Source: Gemmobacter nectariphilus DSM 15620 (GTDB taxonomy: Bacteria; Pseudomonadota; Alphaproteobacteria; Rhodobacterales; Rhodobacteraceae). From it: 64,000 bases of DNA. The notes beneath the pieces were generated by a model, which was given only the letters and a program-made list of their open reading frames with translations, had not been told where the DNA came from and ran no database searches. The first letter of the stretch is position 1; the number at the start of each line of letters is the position of its first letter. The stretch lies in NCBI RefSeq assembly GCF_000429765.1, contig NZ_KE386949.1:186001-250000 (forward strand). Direction: 5' to 3'. Made by a program: the position numbers and the translations under genes. This document shows, piece by piece, positions 28,163-37,334 of this stretch.

Positions 28163-28562
28163 CCTTCCCCCGCGCCCCTTCCCTTCCGGGCGCCTCTCCC
28201 GCAGGTCGTGCACCGCGCAAGCGCGGCGCCTCCCTTTGGGGGGAGCCGTCCAGCCGCTCCGTTGGAGCGTCCGGACGGCAAAGACGGCGCGCGGAACGCG
28301 CGCCGTGCCTCCGGCGGGGGTATTTAAGGAAAGATGAAACATCAGAAGATGCGCGCTGGCCCGCAGGGGGACATGTCCAGCCATCGAGCCAGCGCGACTT
28401 CACCTTTCACGGTCATCGGCTCCCCAGCCTGTACCGTAACTCCAATATGCTGCGAGGAAGGTTAACCTTTGGTTACCTCGCGCCCGCGCATACTGCTTCA
28501 CCTTTCTGCAAATACCCAAATCCCCCGCTCTCCCCCCGTGCAACGCCTGAAAGGAGCGCCCC
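28163..28562 (+). repeat. Gene-free gap with hairpin cluster and variant TATTT box (copy H)
   Basis: This 400-base gap has no credible gene. It holds several hairpins in a row: CCGCGC-aa-GCGCGG near 28213, CTCCC/GGGGAG near 28230-28245, GCCGTCC/GGACGGC with an inner GCTCC/GGAGC (28245-28279), and ACGGCGCGC/GCGCGCCGT (28284-28306). These are followed by CCTCCGGCGGGGG and the box TATTTAAGGAAAGATGAAAC (28321-28340). This is the architecture of the other repeats with a variant box. The remainder to 28562 is less GC-rich and probably contains the GST promoter. Confidence 0.65.
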
Positions 28563-29204
28563 ATGACCGCAACGCTTTACTGCTTTGGCGAATCTGGCAA
28601 TGCCTACAAGGCCGCGCTGACCATGCAACTGGCCGGCTATGACTGGACGCCGCGCTATGTTGATTTCTTCAACGGCGAGACCCGCACCCCCGAATTCCGC
28701 GCGATCAACGAAATGGGCGAGGTGCCGGTTTTCGTCGAGGGCGATCTGACGCTGAGCCAGTCGGGGGCGATCCAGTTCCACATAGCCGAGTTGACCGGCA
28801 AGCTGCAGGGCGCCAATGCGCGCGAGCGGGCCGAGGTGTTGCGTTGGGTGCTGTGGGACAACCACAAGCTCTCGGGCCAGGCCGGCATGACGCGGTTCCT
28901 GATGAACTTCCTGCCCGAGGACAAGCGCCCCCAGCAGGTGATCGGCTTCCTGCAGGGGCGGCTCAAGACCGTCTATGACACGCTGAACCGCCATCTGGAC
29001 GGGCGCGGCTGGATGGTGGGCGATGGCCCGACGCTGGCTGATTGTGCCTGTGCCGGCTATCTCTATTACCCGGAACCCTACGGCTTCGAGCGGGCAGACT
29101 GGCCCCATATCGACGCCTGGCTGACGCGCCTGTCGCAAGAGCCGGGCTGGAAGCATCCCTACGACCTGATGCCGGGCAATCCGTCCGACCGGGCCGCGAA
29201 GTGA
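28563..29204 (+). CDS. Glutathione S-transferase
   Basis: The 213-residue protein has a thioredoxin-fold N-domain (TLYCFGESGNAYKAALTMQLAGYDW...; MGEVPVFVEGDLTLSQSGAIQFHIAEL with the cis-Pro VPV and the ES-like QSGAI) and an all-helical C-domain ending GWMVGDGPTLADCACAGYLYY. It conjugates or reduces with glutathione; the substrate is unknown. AAAGGAG precedes the ATG. Only 14 bases separate it from the thiolase gene, so they form one operon. Confidence 0.9.
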   Translation: MTATLYCFGESGNAYKAALTMQLAGYDWTPRYVDFFNGETRTPEFRAINEMGEVPVFVEGDLTLSQSGAIQFHIAELTGKLQGANARERAEVLRWVLWDNHKLSGQAGMTRFLMNFLPEDKRPQQVIGFLQGRLKTVYDTLNRHLDGRGWMVGDGPTLADCACAGYLYYPEPYGFERADWPHIDAWLTRLSQEPGWKHPYDLMPGNPSDRAAK

Positions 29205-29218
29205 TCCAAGGAGGACCC

Positions 29219-30430
29219 ATGGAAGACGCCTATATCTATGATGCCGCCCGCACGGTGCGCGGCAAGGGCCGGCCCGACGGCGCGCTGCATGAAGTGACCG
29301 CGGCGCGGCTTTCTGCGGTGGTTCTGAACGCGCTGAAGGATCGCAACGATCTGGACACCACCGCGATCGAGGATCTGATCTGGGGCAATGTCACGCAGGT
29401 GGGTGAACAGGGCGCCTGTCTGGCCCGCACCGCCGTTCTGGCCTCGGATTTCGCGGAATCGGTGCCTGGCGTGTCGATCAACCGTTTCTGCGCAAGCGGG
29501 CTGGAAGCCGTGAACATGGCCGCCAACCAGGTGCGCGGCGGGGCTGGCATGGCCTATGTCGCGGGCGGTGTCGAATGCATGTCGCGCGTGCCCATGGGCA
29601 GCGATGGCGGCGCCATCGCGGTCGATCCGAAGATCGCCATCGACAACTACTTTGTCCCGCAGGGCATTTCCGCCGACATCATCGCCACCGAATTCGGCTT
29701 CAGCCGCGATGAGGCTGACGCCCTGGCCGTCGAAAGCCAGCGCCGCGCCGCGCAGGCCTGGGCCGAGGGCCGGTTCGCGAAATCCGTGGTGACGGTCAAG
29801 GACATCAATGGGCTGACCATCCTGGACCGCGACGAATACATGCGGCCCGGCACCGACATGCAAAGCCTTGGCGCGCTCAAGCCCAGCTTCAAGGACTGGG
29901 GCGAGGTCATGCCGGGCTTCGACAAGATCGCGCTGATGAAATATCCGCATCTGGAGCGGATCAACCACATCCACCATGCCGGGAATTCGTCGGGCATCGT
30001 CGATGGTGCGGCCGCGATCCTGGTCGGCAACAAGGCCTTTGGCGAGAAATACGGGCTGAAGCCCCGCGCCCGCATCAAGGCCACCGCCAAGATCGGCACC
30101 GATCCCACCATCATGCTGACCGGCCCGGTGCCGGTGACCGAAAAGATCCTGCGCGACAGCGGCATGAGCATCAGCGACATCGACCTGTTCGAGGTGAACG
30201 AGGCCTTTGCCGCCGTCGTCATGCGCTTCATGCAGGCGTTCAACGTCGATCCCTCGGTGGTCAACGTCAACGGCGGCTCGATCGCCATGGGCCATCCGCT
30301 GGGCGCGACCGGCGCGATGATCATCGGCACCCTGCTGGACGAGCTGGAGCGCACCGGCAAGGGCACCGGCCTTGCCACGCTGTGCATCGGCTCGGGCATG
30401 GGCGCGGCCACCATCATCGAACGGGTGTGA
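29219..30430 (+). CDS. fadA: Acetyl-CoA C-acyltransferase (thiolase)
   Basis: The 403-residue enzyme starts at ATG 29219, 4 bases after AGGAGG. The nucleophilic Cys91 lies in SINRFCASGLEA; GGSIAMGHPLGATGA carries the catalytic His and LCIGSGMGAA the second Cys. It performs the thiolytic last step of beta-oxidation. Pairing with the FadJ-type enzyme 7 bases downstream supports a fatty-acid degradative role over a biosynthetic one. Confidence 0.93.
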   Translation: MEDAYIYDAARTVRGKGRPDGALHEVTAARLSAVVLNALKDRNDLDTTAIEDLIWGNVTQVGEQGACLARTAVLASDFAESVPGVSINRFCASGLEAVNMAANQVRGGAGMAYVAGGVECMSRVPMGSDGGAIAVDPKIAIDNYFVPQGISADIIATEFGFSRDEADALAVESQRRAAQAWAEGRFAKSVVTVKDINGLTILDRDEYMRPGTDMQSLGALKPSFKDWGEVMPGFDKIALMKYPHLERINHIHHAGNSSGIVDGAAAILVGNKAFGEKYGLKPRARIKATAKIGTDPTIMLTGPVPVTEKILRDSGMSISDIDLFEVNEAFAAVVMRFMQAFNVDPSVVNVNGGSIAMGHPLGATGAMIIGTLLDELERTGKGTGLATLCIGSGMGAATIIERV

Positions 30431-30437
30431 GGAACAG

Positions 30438-32630
30438 ATGACCGACTTTACCTATGCCGTCGATGCGGACGGCGTTGCCACGATCGCCTGGGACGTGCCC
30501 GGCAAGTCCATGAACGTCATGTCGATGGCCGGTTTTCAGGAACTGAGCGACCTGGTCGACAAGGCGCTTGCGGATGCGGCCGTCAAGGGCATCATCATCA
30601 CCAGCGGCAAGAAGGATTTTGCCGGCGGGATGGATCTGAACGTTCTGGCCCGGATGAAGGCCGAGGCGGGCGACAACCCGGCCAAGGGCGTCTTTGACGG
30701 CATCATGTCCATGCACCATGGCCTGCGCAAGATCGAGCGGGCGGGGATGGACCCCAAGACGCTCAAGGGTGGCAAGCCGATTGCCGCCGCCCTGCCCGGC
30801 ACCGCGCTGGGGATCGGGCTGGAACTGCCGCTGGCCTGCCACCGCATCTTTGCCGCCGACAATCCCAAGGCCAAGATCGGCCTGCCGGAAATCAAGGTCG
30901 GCATCTTTCCGGGCGGCGGCGGCACCACCCGCGTGGTGCGCAAGCTGGGCGCCATGATGGCCGCGCCGATCATCCTTGAAGGCAAGATGTTCGATCCGAA
31001 AAAGGCCAAGGCCAACGGTCTGGTCGACGAGGTTGTCCCCGCCGATGAACTGCTGGCCCGCGCCAAGGACTGGGTGCTGTCGGCCAAGGACGCCGATATT
31101 GTCAAGCCCTGGGACCAGAAGGGCTACAAGCTGCCGGGCGGCGCGCCCTATACGCCGCAGGGGTTCCAGACCTTCCTGGGCGCTGCGGCCATGGTGCACG
31201 GCCAGACCTGGGGCGCCTTCCCGGCGGCCAAGGCGCTGCTTTCGGCGGTCTACGAAGGGGCGATGGTGCCGTTCGACACCGCGCTCAAGATCGAGGCGCG
31301 CTGGTTCACCCATGTGATCATGAACCCCTCGTCCAGCGCGATGATCCGCAGCCTGTTCATCAACAAGGAAGCGCTGGAAAAAGGCGCCAACCGGCCAGCG
31401 GTGCCCGATCAGACCGTCAAGAAGGTTGGCGTGCTGGGTGCGGGCATGATGGGCGCCGGCATTGCCTATGTGTCGGCCATGGCCGGCATTCAGGTCGTGC
31501 TGATCGACGCCGCGCAAGAGGCGGCGGATCGCGGCAAGGCCTATTCCACCGGCCTTCTGGACAAGGCGATCAGCCGCAAGCAATCGACCGAGGAGAAAAA
31601 GGCCGAAGTGCTGGGCCGCATCCTTGCCACGACCGATTATGCCGCGCTGGCCGGCTGCGATCTGATCGTCGAGGCGGTATTCGAGGATCCCAAGGTCAAG
31701 GCCGAGGTGACCGCCAAGGCCGAAGCCGTCATCCCCGAGGATGCGATTTTCGCCACCAACACCTCGACCCTGCCGATCTCCAGCCTGGCGACCGCCAGCA
31801 CGCGGCCCGAGCAGTTCATCGGCATCCACTTCTTCAGCCCCGTGGACAAGATGCTGCTGGTCGAGATCATCAAGGGCGCCAAGACTGGCGATCGGGCCGT
31901 CGCCAAGGCGCTGGACTATGTGCGCCAGATCCGCAAGACGCCGATCGTGGTGAACGATGCGCGGTTCTTCTACGCCAACCGCTGCATCATCCCCTATATC
32001 AACGAGGGGATGCGCCTGGCCGCAGAAGGTGTGCCGATGCCGATGATCGACCATGCCGCAAGGCTGATGGGCTTCCCCGTGGGGCCGCTGCAACTGGTCG
32101 ATGAAACCTCGCTGGATCTGGGGGCCAAGATCGCCAAGGCGACCAAGGCCGCCATGGGCAACGACTACCCCGATGATGCCGTGGACGAGGTCGTGTTCTG
32201 GATGGTGGACGAGGGGCGCCTTGGCCGCAAATCCAAGGCCGGCTTCTTCGACTATGACGAGACGGGCAAGCGGCTGGGCTACTGGCAAGGGTTCAATGCC
32301 AGGTATCCCGTCAAGGGCGAGGCTGATCTGGACACCGTTCAGAACCGCCTGATGATGGTGCAGACGCTGGAAGCCGTCCGCGCGCTGGAAGAGGGCGTGC
32401 TGGAAGACATCCGCGAAGGCGATGTCGGCGCGATCCTGGGCTGGGGCTTTGCGCCGTGGACGGGCGGGCCCTTCGGCTGGCTGGACATCATCGGCGCGGC
32501 CAAGGCGGTCGAGATTTGCGACGCGCTGGAAGCGCAGCATGGCGCCCGCTTCAAGGCACCGCAGATGCTGCGCGACATGGCCGCCAAGGGCCAGACCTTC
32601 TATGGCGAGAGCGCCCGGAAGGCCGCCTGA
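30438..32630 (+). CDS. fadJ: Bifunctional enoyl-CoA hydratase/3-hydroxyacyl-CoA dehydrogenase (FadJ-type)
   Basis: The 730-residue enzyme has an N-terminal crotonase domain (about 1-190; ITSGKKDFAGGMDLNVLARM, GTALGIGLELPLACHRIFA), then a 3-hydroxyacyl-CoA dehydrogenase with the NAD site GVLGAGMMGAGIAYVSAMAG (from about 333). The catalytic His region FIGIHFFSPVDKM follows. A C-terminal 3HCDH repeat ends the protein. It catalyses hydration and oxidation in beta-oxidation and complexes with the thiolase encoded just upstream. Its last 31 bases overlap the end of the convergent Hint gene. Confidence 0.95.
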   Translation: MTDFTYAVDADGVATIAWDVPGKSMNVMSMAGFQELSDLVDKALADAAVKGIIITSGKKDFAGGMDLNVLARMKAEAGDNPAKGVFDGIMSMHHGLRKIERAGMDPKTLKGGKPIAAALPGTALGIGLELPLACHRIFAADNPKAKIGLPEIKVGIFPGGGGTTRVVRKLGAMMAAPIILEGKMFDPKKAKANGLVDEVVPADELLARAKDWVLSAKDADIVKPWDQKGYKLPGGAPYTPQGFQTFLGAAAMVHGQTWGAFPAAKALLSAVYEGAMVPFDTALKIEARWFTHVIMNPSSSAMIRSLFINKEALEKGANRPAVPDQTVKKVGVLGAGMMGAGIAYVSAMAGIQVVLIDAAQEAADRGKAYSTGLLDKAISRKQSTEEKKAEVLGRILATTDYAALAGCDLIVEAVFEDPKVKAEVTAKAEAVIPEDAIFATNTSTLPISSLATASTRPEQFIGIHFFSPVDKMLLVEIIKGAKTGDRAVAKALDYVRQIRKTPIVVNDARFFYANRCIIPYINEGMRLAAEGVPMPMIDHAARLMGFPVGPLQLVDETSLDLGAKIAKATKAAMGNDYPDDAVDEVVFWMVDEGRLGRKSKAGFFDYDETGKRLGYWQGFNARYPVKGEADLDTVQNRLMMVQTLEAVRALEEGVLEDIREGDVGAILGWGFAPWTGGPFGWLDIIGAAKAVEICDALEAQHGARFKAPQMLRDMAAKGQTFYGESARKAA

Positions 32631-33286
32631 GACCCATCCGGCGCGGCCCCTCGCAGGGCCGCGCCAATATCTTCGGCGATCAGGCAGGCGACAAATTCGC
32701 GCGCCGTGGCCAGAGAAAGCGGCACATAACCGGCCGGGTCCTCGCCAAAGCCAGGCAGGCCAGCCGAGCTGTCCGCCGGACAATAGACCAAGGCATGGCC
32801 GGCGGCATAGATCACCGCATCCGTTGGCAGGATCAGGATATGCGCGGTCTCTTGCGGCCGCGGGGCTGCGCGCGCGATACCGCGCCAGTTCTCCAACGCC
32901 GCGGCAGGCACCAGCGCAAAGGGATCGCCGAACATGTCCTCGGCCAGATCGCTTTCCAGCAGCACGGGCTGACAGGGCAGCAGCCGCAAGACCCCCCGGT
33001 TGCCAAGCGCCCCATCCGGCACCTCCAGCGGCCAATGGGCTTGCGGCCAGGCGGCCTGTCCGGCCTCGACCAGCGCGGACTGCACCGCGATTACCGGTTG
33101 CGGGCCGCCGTCAAAGGTCAGCACCCGGTCGCCGGGCGACAGCCGTTCCACGGCGCGCCAGCCTTCGGGCGTTGCGATCTGCGTGCCCTCCAGCAGCCCT
33201 TCGGTGACAAAGGCGGTGCCTTCGGGGCCGATCTCGGCCCCGTGCCACCCGTTCCGCCCGATGTCAGCCCGTTGCCGTGACCGCAC
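32600..33286 (-). CDS. Hint (Hedgehog/intein) domain protein
   Basis: This 228-residue frame has the Hint-2 type block GLLEGTQIATPEGWRAVERLSPGDRVLTFDGGPQPV (about residues 29-64), followed by a domain with LPCQPVLLESDLAEDMFGDPFALVPA. Such orphan Hint proteins are common in Rhodobacterales and usually lack the intein splicing partners; their role is unknown. The start is uncertain: GTG 33286 is the longest, and the first 28 residues have no family likeness. Its 3' end overlaps fadJ tail to tail by 31 bases. Confidence 0.75.
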   Translation of the reverse strand: MRSRQRADIGRNGWHGAEIGPEGTAFVTEGLLEGTQIATPEGWRAVERLSPGDRVLTFDGGPQPVIAVQSALVEAGQAAWPQAHWPLEVPDGALGNRGVLRLLPCQPVLLESDLAEDMFGDPFALVPAAALENWRGIARAAPRPQETAHILILPTDAVIYAAGHALVYCPADSSAGLPGFGEDPAGYVPLSLATAREFVACLIAEDIGAALRGAAPDGSQAAFRALSP

Positions 33287-33360
33287 GCCTGCCCTGCTGC
33301 CAGAAACCCTTGCCAGGGCAAGAGCCTCTCACCCCAAGGTGGCCAAAATGCGGCGCCGGA

Positions 33361-33972
33361 TCAGGCCGCAGGCGGCACCGTCGCCCTCAGGCTTGGCCGC
33401 TCCGACACTTTCGCGTGCCAGGCCGCAAGGCGCGGATGATCAGCCCGCCAGTCGCGGTCGGCATGGCGCAGGTCCAGATAGTCCAGCGCACAGGCGACCG
33501 CGACCTGCCCCATGTCGAAATGCCCCGACAGATGGGCGATCCAGCGCGATTCCAGCGCATCCAGCGCCCGCGCGATCTTGGCCCACTGGCCTTCCAGCCA
33601 CTCGGGGCTGCGTTTGTCCTCGGGGCGGATCTTGCCTTCGTAAACCATCAGGATCGCCGCATCCATGATGCCATCCGCCGTCGCCTCCAGCACCAGCACA
33701 TCCCACAGCGCCGGCGCGGGCGGATAGAGCTTGCCCCCCGCCAGATCGTCGAGATAGCGGCAGATCACCCGGCTGTCGTAAAGCGCCGGCCCCTCGGGCC
33801 GCTCCAGCGCCGGGATCTTGCCCAAGGGGTTCTGGGCCAGCGGCATGGACCCCGGATCGACCGGCGTTCCCGTCGCAGGGACCAAAGCCACGCGCGACAG
33901 CAGGCCGGTTTCCTGCAGCAAGATCATCACCTTGCGCACATAGGGCGAGGTCGGGGAATGGAACAGCTTCAT
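33361..33972 (-). CDS. Glutathione S-transferase
   Basis: The 203-residue GST starts MKLFHSPTSPYVRKVMILLQE, with SPTSPYVRKV the N-terminal active-site helix. NPLGKIPALERPEGPALYDSRVICRYLDD holds the cis-Pro and glutathione gamma-Glu contact. The C-domain is helical. It is unrelated in detail to the GST at 28563. GGAG lies 8 bases before the ATG. Substrate unknown. Confidence 0.9.
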   Translation of the reverse strand: MKLFHSPTSPYVRKVMILLQETGLLSRVALVPATGTPVDPGSMPLAQNPLGKIPALERPEGPALYDSRVICRYLDDLAGGKLYPPAPALWDVLVLEATADGIMDAAILMVYEGKIRPEDKRSPEWLEGQWAKIARALDALESRWIAHLSGHFDMGQVAVACALDYLDLRHADRDWRADHPRLAAWHAKVSERPSLRATVPPAA

Positions 33973-34071
33973 TCACGGGCTCCGTTGCGGTTGGGGGCGC
34001 CCTGCCTCGGGCGCGGCCCGCGCACTCTGGCACAGCCCTTTGCACAAGCAAATCCCCAAGCGGACGGTGCA

Positions 34072-34123
34072 GCGGGCCCATGGCCCGCGCGGTCGCGGGG
34101 GGCTCGATGCCCCCCAGGACCGC
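34072..34123 (-). terminator. Tandem GC hairpins downstream of maeB
   Basis: Two adjacent hairpins lie just past the maeB stop: GCGGTC..GGGGGGC-tcgat-GCCCCCC..GACCGC (34089-34123) and GCGGGCC-cat-GGCCCGC (34072-34088). The inner GGGGGCTCGATGCCCCC recurs at 55191-55207. There is no T tract and no TATTTGG box, so this looks like a hairpin-only relative of the intergenic element. Confidence 0.6.
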
Positions 34124-34129
34124 TTCCCC

Positions 34130-36409
34130 TCAGCCGTATTTCGCGACCGGCGTTCCGGCCAGCGCCGCCATGTTCAACAGCCCGCGCGCCGTGATCGTCG
34201 GCGTGACGATATGGGCGCGGTTGCCCATCCCCATCAGGATCGGCCCGACCTCCAGCCCCCCGGCCCGCGTCTTCAGGATGTTGCGCACCCCGCTTGCCGC
34301 ATCGGTGGACCCGAACACCAGCACGTTCGCAGCCCCTTCGAACCGCGAATGCGGGAAGATGCGCTGACGCAGATCGGGCTCCAGCGCCAGATCCACCGTC
34401 ATCTCGCCCTCATAGGCAAAGTCCGGCTCGCGCGCGTCCAGCAGCTCCAGCGCCGCCCGCATCCGCTGCCCCGAGGAATTGTCGAGGTTGCCGAACTGCG
34501 ACGAGGAACACAGCGCAATTTTCGGCACGATGCCAAAGCGGCGCACATGCCGCGCCGCCCCGATCACGGTTTCGGCCAGCTGCGCGGGCGTCGGCTCAGC
34601 ATTGACCTGGGTGTCGGCAATGAACAGCGGGCCCTCGTTCTGGATGATCAGGCTGAGTGCCCCCACGGGGTGCAGCCCCCCGCGCGCCAGCACCTGCCGG
34701 ATATAGTTCAGATGCCAGCGATATTGCCCCAGCGTGCCACAGATCAGGCTGTCAGCCTCGCCCCTGTGAACCATGATCGCACCGATTGCCGTGGTGTTGG
34801 TGCGCAGCACGGCCTTGGCGGTATCGGGGGTTACGCCCTGACGCTCCATCAGCCCGTGATAGGTTTCCCAGTAATCGCGATAGCGGCTGTCGGATTCCGG
34901 GTTCACGATCTCGAAATCGCGGTCCGGACGGATCGGCAGCCCCGCGCGTTCGCAGCGCATCGCCACCACCTCGGGCCGGCCGATCAGGATCGGCACTTCG
35001 GTGGTTTCTTCCATGATCGCATGGGCTGCGCGCAGCACCCGCTCATCCTCGCCCTCGGCAAAGACCAGGCGGCGGGCCGCAGTGCGGGCCGCTTCGAACA
35101 CCGGGCGCATCAAGAGCGAAGATTTGAAGACCGAGCCATCCAGCTTCTGCTTGTAGGCATCCAGATCGGCCAGGGGCCGGCTCGCCACGCCCGATTCCAT
35201 CGCGGCGCGCGCAACGGCGCCCGCCACCACGCCCATCAGGCGCGGATCAAAGGGCTTGGGGATCAGGTATTCAGGGCCAAAGGTCAGCTGCTCGCCCCGA
35301 TAGGCGGCCGCCGCCTCGGCGCTGGTCGTGGTGCGGGCCAGCTGCGCGATCCCCTCGATACAGGCCAGCTGCATCGCATCGTTGATCTCGGAGGCGCCCA
35401 CATCCAGCGCCCCACGGAAGATGAACGGGAAACACAGCACGTTGTTGACTTGGTTCGGGTAATCCGACCGCCCCGTCGCGATGATCGCGCCCGGCGCCAC
35501 CTTGCGCACCTCGTCCGGCATGATCTCGGGCGTCGGGTTGGCCAGCGCAAAGATGATCGGGTTCACCGCCATCCGCGCCACCATCTCGGGCGTCAGCACC
35601 CCCGGCCCCGACAGGCCCAGGAACAGATCGGCCCCGTCGATCACATCCCCCAGCGTGCGCTTGTCGCTGGCCTGTGCAAAGGCGGCCTTCTGCGGGTTCA
35701 TGTCGGCCTCGCGGCCCTGATAGACCAGCCCGTGAATGTCGCACAGCCAGACGTTTTCCCGCTTCACCCCCAGCTTGAGCAGCATGTTCAGGCAGGCAAT
35801 CCCCGCCGCCCCGCCGCCGGTGGACACGATGCGGATATCCTCGAACCGCTTGCCGGCGATCTTCAAGGCATTGGTCGCCGCCGCCCCCACCACAATGGCC
35901 GTCCCATGCTGGTCGTCATGGAACACCGGAATGTTCATCCGCTCGCGGCACAGCTTTTCGACGATGAAACAGTCGGGGGCCTTGATGTCCTCAAGGTTGA
36001 TCGCGCCGAAACTGGGCTCCAGCGCGCAGACGATATCGGCCAGCTTGTAGGGGTCGGCCTCGTTCACCTCGATATCGAAACAGTCGATATTGGCGAACTT
36101 CTTGAACAGGACCGCCTTGCCCTCCATCACCGGCTTCGAGGCCAGCGCGCCGATATTGCCAAGGCCCAGAACGGCCGTGCCGTTCGAGACCACGGCCACC
36201 AGATTGCCCCGCGCGGTATAGCGGGCCGCATTGGCGGGATCGGCCTTGATTTCCAGACAGGCTTCGGCCACGCCGGGCGAATAGGCGCGGCTCAGATCGC
36301 GGCCATTGGCCAGGGGCTTTGTCGCCCGGATCTCCAGCTTTCCGGGCCGGGGAAATTCGTGATAATCCAGCGCCTGCTGCCGGGCACTTTCTTGCCGAGC
36401 CTCGTCCAT
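34130..36409 (-). CDS. maeB: NADP-dependent malic enzyme with phosphotransacetylase-like C-terminus
   Basis: The 759-residue protein has a malic enzyme N-domain ([33 protein letters not shown], about 18-50), an NAD(P)-binding domain (about 165-400) and a PTA_PTB-like C-domain (about 430-759), the MaeB fusion. It converts malate to pyruvate and CO2, giving NADPH; the C-domain lacks transacetylase activity in known cases and senses acetyl-CoA. It is the PEP-pyruvate-malate node enzyme needed when growing on acetate or fatty acids. CGGGAGGGG precedes the ATG. A palindrome sits just before it. Confidence 0.96.
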   Translation of the reverse strand: MDEARQESARQQALDYHEFPRPGKLEIRATKPLANGRDLSRAYSPGVAEACLEIKADPANAARYTARGNLVAVVSNGTAVLGLGNIGALASKPVMEGKAVLFKKFANIDCFDIEVNEADPYKLADIVCALEPSFGAINLEDIKAPDCFIVEKLCRERMNIPVFHDDQHGTAIVVGAAATNALKIAGKRFEDIRIVSTGGGAAGIACLNMLLKLGVKRENVWLCDIHGLVYQGREADMNPQKAAFAQASDKRTLGDVIDGADLFLGLSGPGVLTPEMVARMAVNPIIFALANPTPEIMPDEVRKVAPGAIIATGRSDYPNQVNNVLCFPFIFRGALDVGASEINDAMQLACIEGIAQLARTTTSAEAAAAYRGEQLTFGPEYLIPKPFDPRLMGVVAGAVARAAMESGVASRPLADLDAYKQKLDGSVFKSSLLMRPVFEAARTAARRLVFAEGEDERVLRAAHAIMEETTEVPILIGRPEVVAMRCERAGLPIRPDRDFEIVNPESDSRYRDYWETYHGLMERQGVTPDTAKAVLRTNTTAIGAIMVHRGEADSLICGTLGQYRWHLNYIRQVLARGGLHPVGALSLIIQNEGPLFIADTQVNAEPTPAQLAETVIGAARHVRRFGIVPKIALCSSSQFGNLDNSSGQRMRAALELLDAREPDFAYEGEMTVDLALEPDLRQRIFPHSRFEGAANVLVFGSTDAASGVRNILKTRAGGLEVGPILMGMGNRAHIVTPTITARGLLNMAALAGTPVAKYG

Positions 36410-36424
36410 CGCACCCCTCCCGAG

Positions 36425-36446
36425 TTTTGTTTAACGTTAAACAAAA
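36425..36446. promoter_or_regulatory. Perfect 22-base palindrome, probable maeB operator
   Basis: TTTTGTTTAAC and its exact reverse complement abut with a central CG, 15 bases before the maeB ATG. The predicted promoter on the minus strand places this site roughly 14 bases past the -10, that is at about +8 to +29, a typical roadblock repressor position. A central-CG palindrome fits LacI-type regulators (CceR is one candidate in this group), but the regulator is not identified. Confidence 0.75.
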
Positions 36447-36460
36447 TCACTCTGCCCCCC

Positions 36461-36490
36461 TGTATACGGCGGTTCGGGCAAGCCTTTCAA
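36461..36490 (-). promoter_or_regulatory. maeB: Sigma-70-type promoter of maeB
   Basis: On the minus strand TTGAAA (36490-36485) and TATACA (36466-36461) are separated by 18 bases. The 22-base palindrome lies between this promoter and the maeB start codon. Confidence 0.65.
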
Positions 36491-36528
36491 GGAAAACGCG
36501 TCAACGCGCGGCCGCGCCGCTGCTGATC

Positions 36529-36596
36529 TTTCGACTTGATCCAAATATCCTCGGGGGTGAATTGGCCGTCAGGCCAAGAGGGGGCAGACAGCCCCC
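36529..36596 (-). repeat. Intergenic double-hairpin/TATTTGG element, copy C
   Basis: Read on the minus strand, directly downstream of moaE: G/C hairpin GGGGGC-agaca-GCCCCC (36580-36596), second hairpin TTGGCC-gtca-GGCCAA (36562-36577), then the C run and the box GAGGATATTTGGATCAAG followed by TCGAAA. It starts about 30 bases after the moaE stop. Confidence 0.85.
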
Positions 36597-36626
36597 TGCC
36601 CGCTCGACACCCCTTGCACCGCAATC

Positions 36627-37076
36627 CTATGGTGCCTGCCAGCGGTCCAGCGCCGCTTCATCCTCGTCCTTCGCGGCGACCCATTGCGCGCCGGCCGCGC
36701 CATGTTCCTTCTTCCAGAACGGCGCACGCGATTTCAGGTAATCCATCAGGAATTCCGCCGCCGCAAAGGCATCAGCCCGGTGGCGCGCGGCGGTTGCGAC
36801 CATCATGATCGTGTCCCCGGCCGCCAATTGCCCATGGCGGTGAATGATCAGCGCATCGGCCAGCGACCAGCGCGCCAGCGCCTCGGCCCGGATCTGCTCC
36901 AGCGCGCGTTCGGTCATGCCGGGGTAATGCTCGATCTCCATCACCGACAGCCCGCCCGGAATGTCGCGCACAAGCCCGGTGAAGGTGACAACCGCGCCGG
37001 CCCCCTGCACCTGCGCGGCAAAGGCATTGGCCTCGGCACCGAAATCAAAGGGCTCGGCCTGGACCCGCACGCCCAT
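36627..37076 (-). CDS. moaE: Molybdopterin synthase catalytic subunit MoaE
   Basis: The 149-residue protein has MoaE features: GAVVTFTGLVRD near residue 30, LEIEHYPGMTE-like VMEIEHYPGMTERAL, IIHRHGQLAAGDTIMMVATAARHR, and the C-terminal catalytic lysine region FLMDYLKSRAPFWKKE. It inserts sulfur into precursor Z with MoaD in molybdenum cofactor synthesis. Three bases separate it from moaD. Confidence 0.95.
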   Translation of the reverse strand: MGVRVQAEPFDFGAEANAFAAQVQGAGAVVTFTGLVRDIPGGLSVMEIEHYPGMTERALEQIRAEALARWSLADALIIHRHGQLAAGDTIMMVATAARHRADAFAAAEFLMDYLKSRAPFWKKEHGAAGAQWVAAKDEDEAALDRWQAP

Positions 37077-37079
37077 GTG

Positions 37080-37334
37080 TCAGCCCCCGGTCATCGGCGG
37101 AAAGAACGCCACCTCGCGCACACCCTCCAGCGGCGCATCGAAGGACGACAGCTCCTGATCCAGCGCGACCCGCAGCGCCGACAGATCGGCAAAGGCAGCT
37201 GCATAGCGGTCTTCGCGGGCCATCAGTTCGGCCACCAGATCGGCCACCGTCGCGGCCTTGGTATCGACCTTTTCCCGCGGCAACCCGATCCGCTCGCGCA
37301 CAAAGGCGAAATACAGCACATCCAGCCGCATCAT
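37080..37334 (-). CDS. moaD: Molybdopterin synthase sulfur carrier subunit MoaD
   Basis: The 84-residue ubiquitin-like protein starts MMRLDVLYFAFVRERIG and ends in MTGG, the Gly-Gly tail that is thiocarboxylated. Its ATG overlaps the pgsA stop by four bases (ATGA). It forms the synthase with MoaE encoded next. Confidence 0.94.
   Translation of the reverse strand: MMRLDVLYFAFVRERIGLPREKVDTKAATVADLVAELMAREDRYAAAFADLSALRVALDQELSSFDAPLEGVREVAFFPPMTGG

Noticed and set aside
34040-36526. 828-codon plus-strand frame opposite maeB
   Set aside because: Antisense shadow; maeB is a complete, conserved enzyme with promoter and ribosome binding site.
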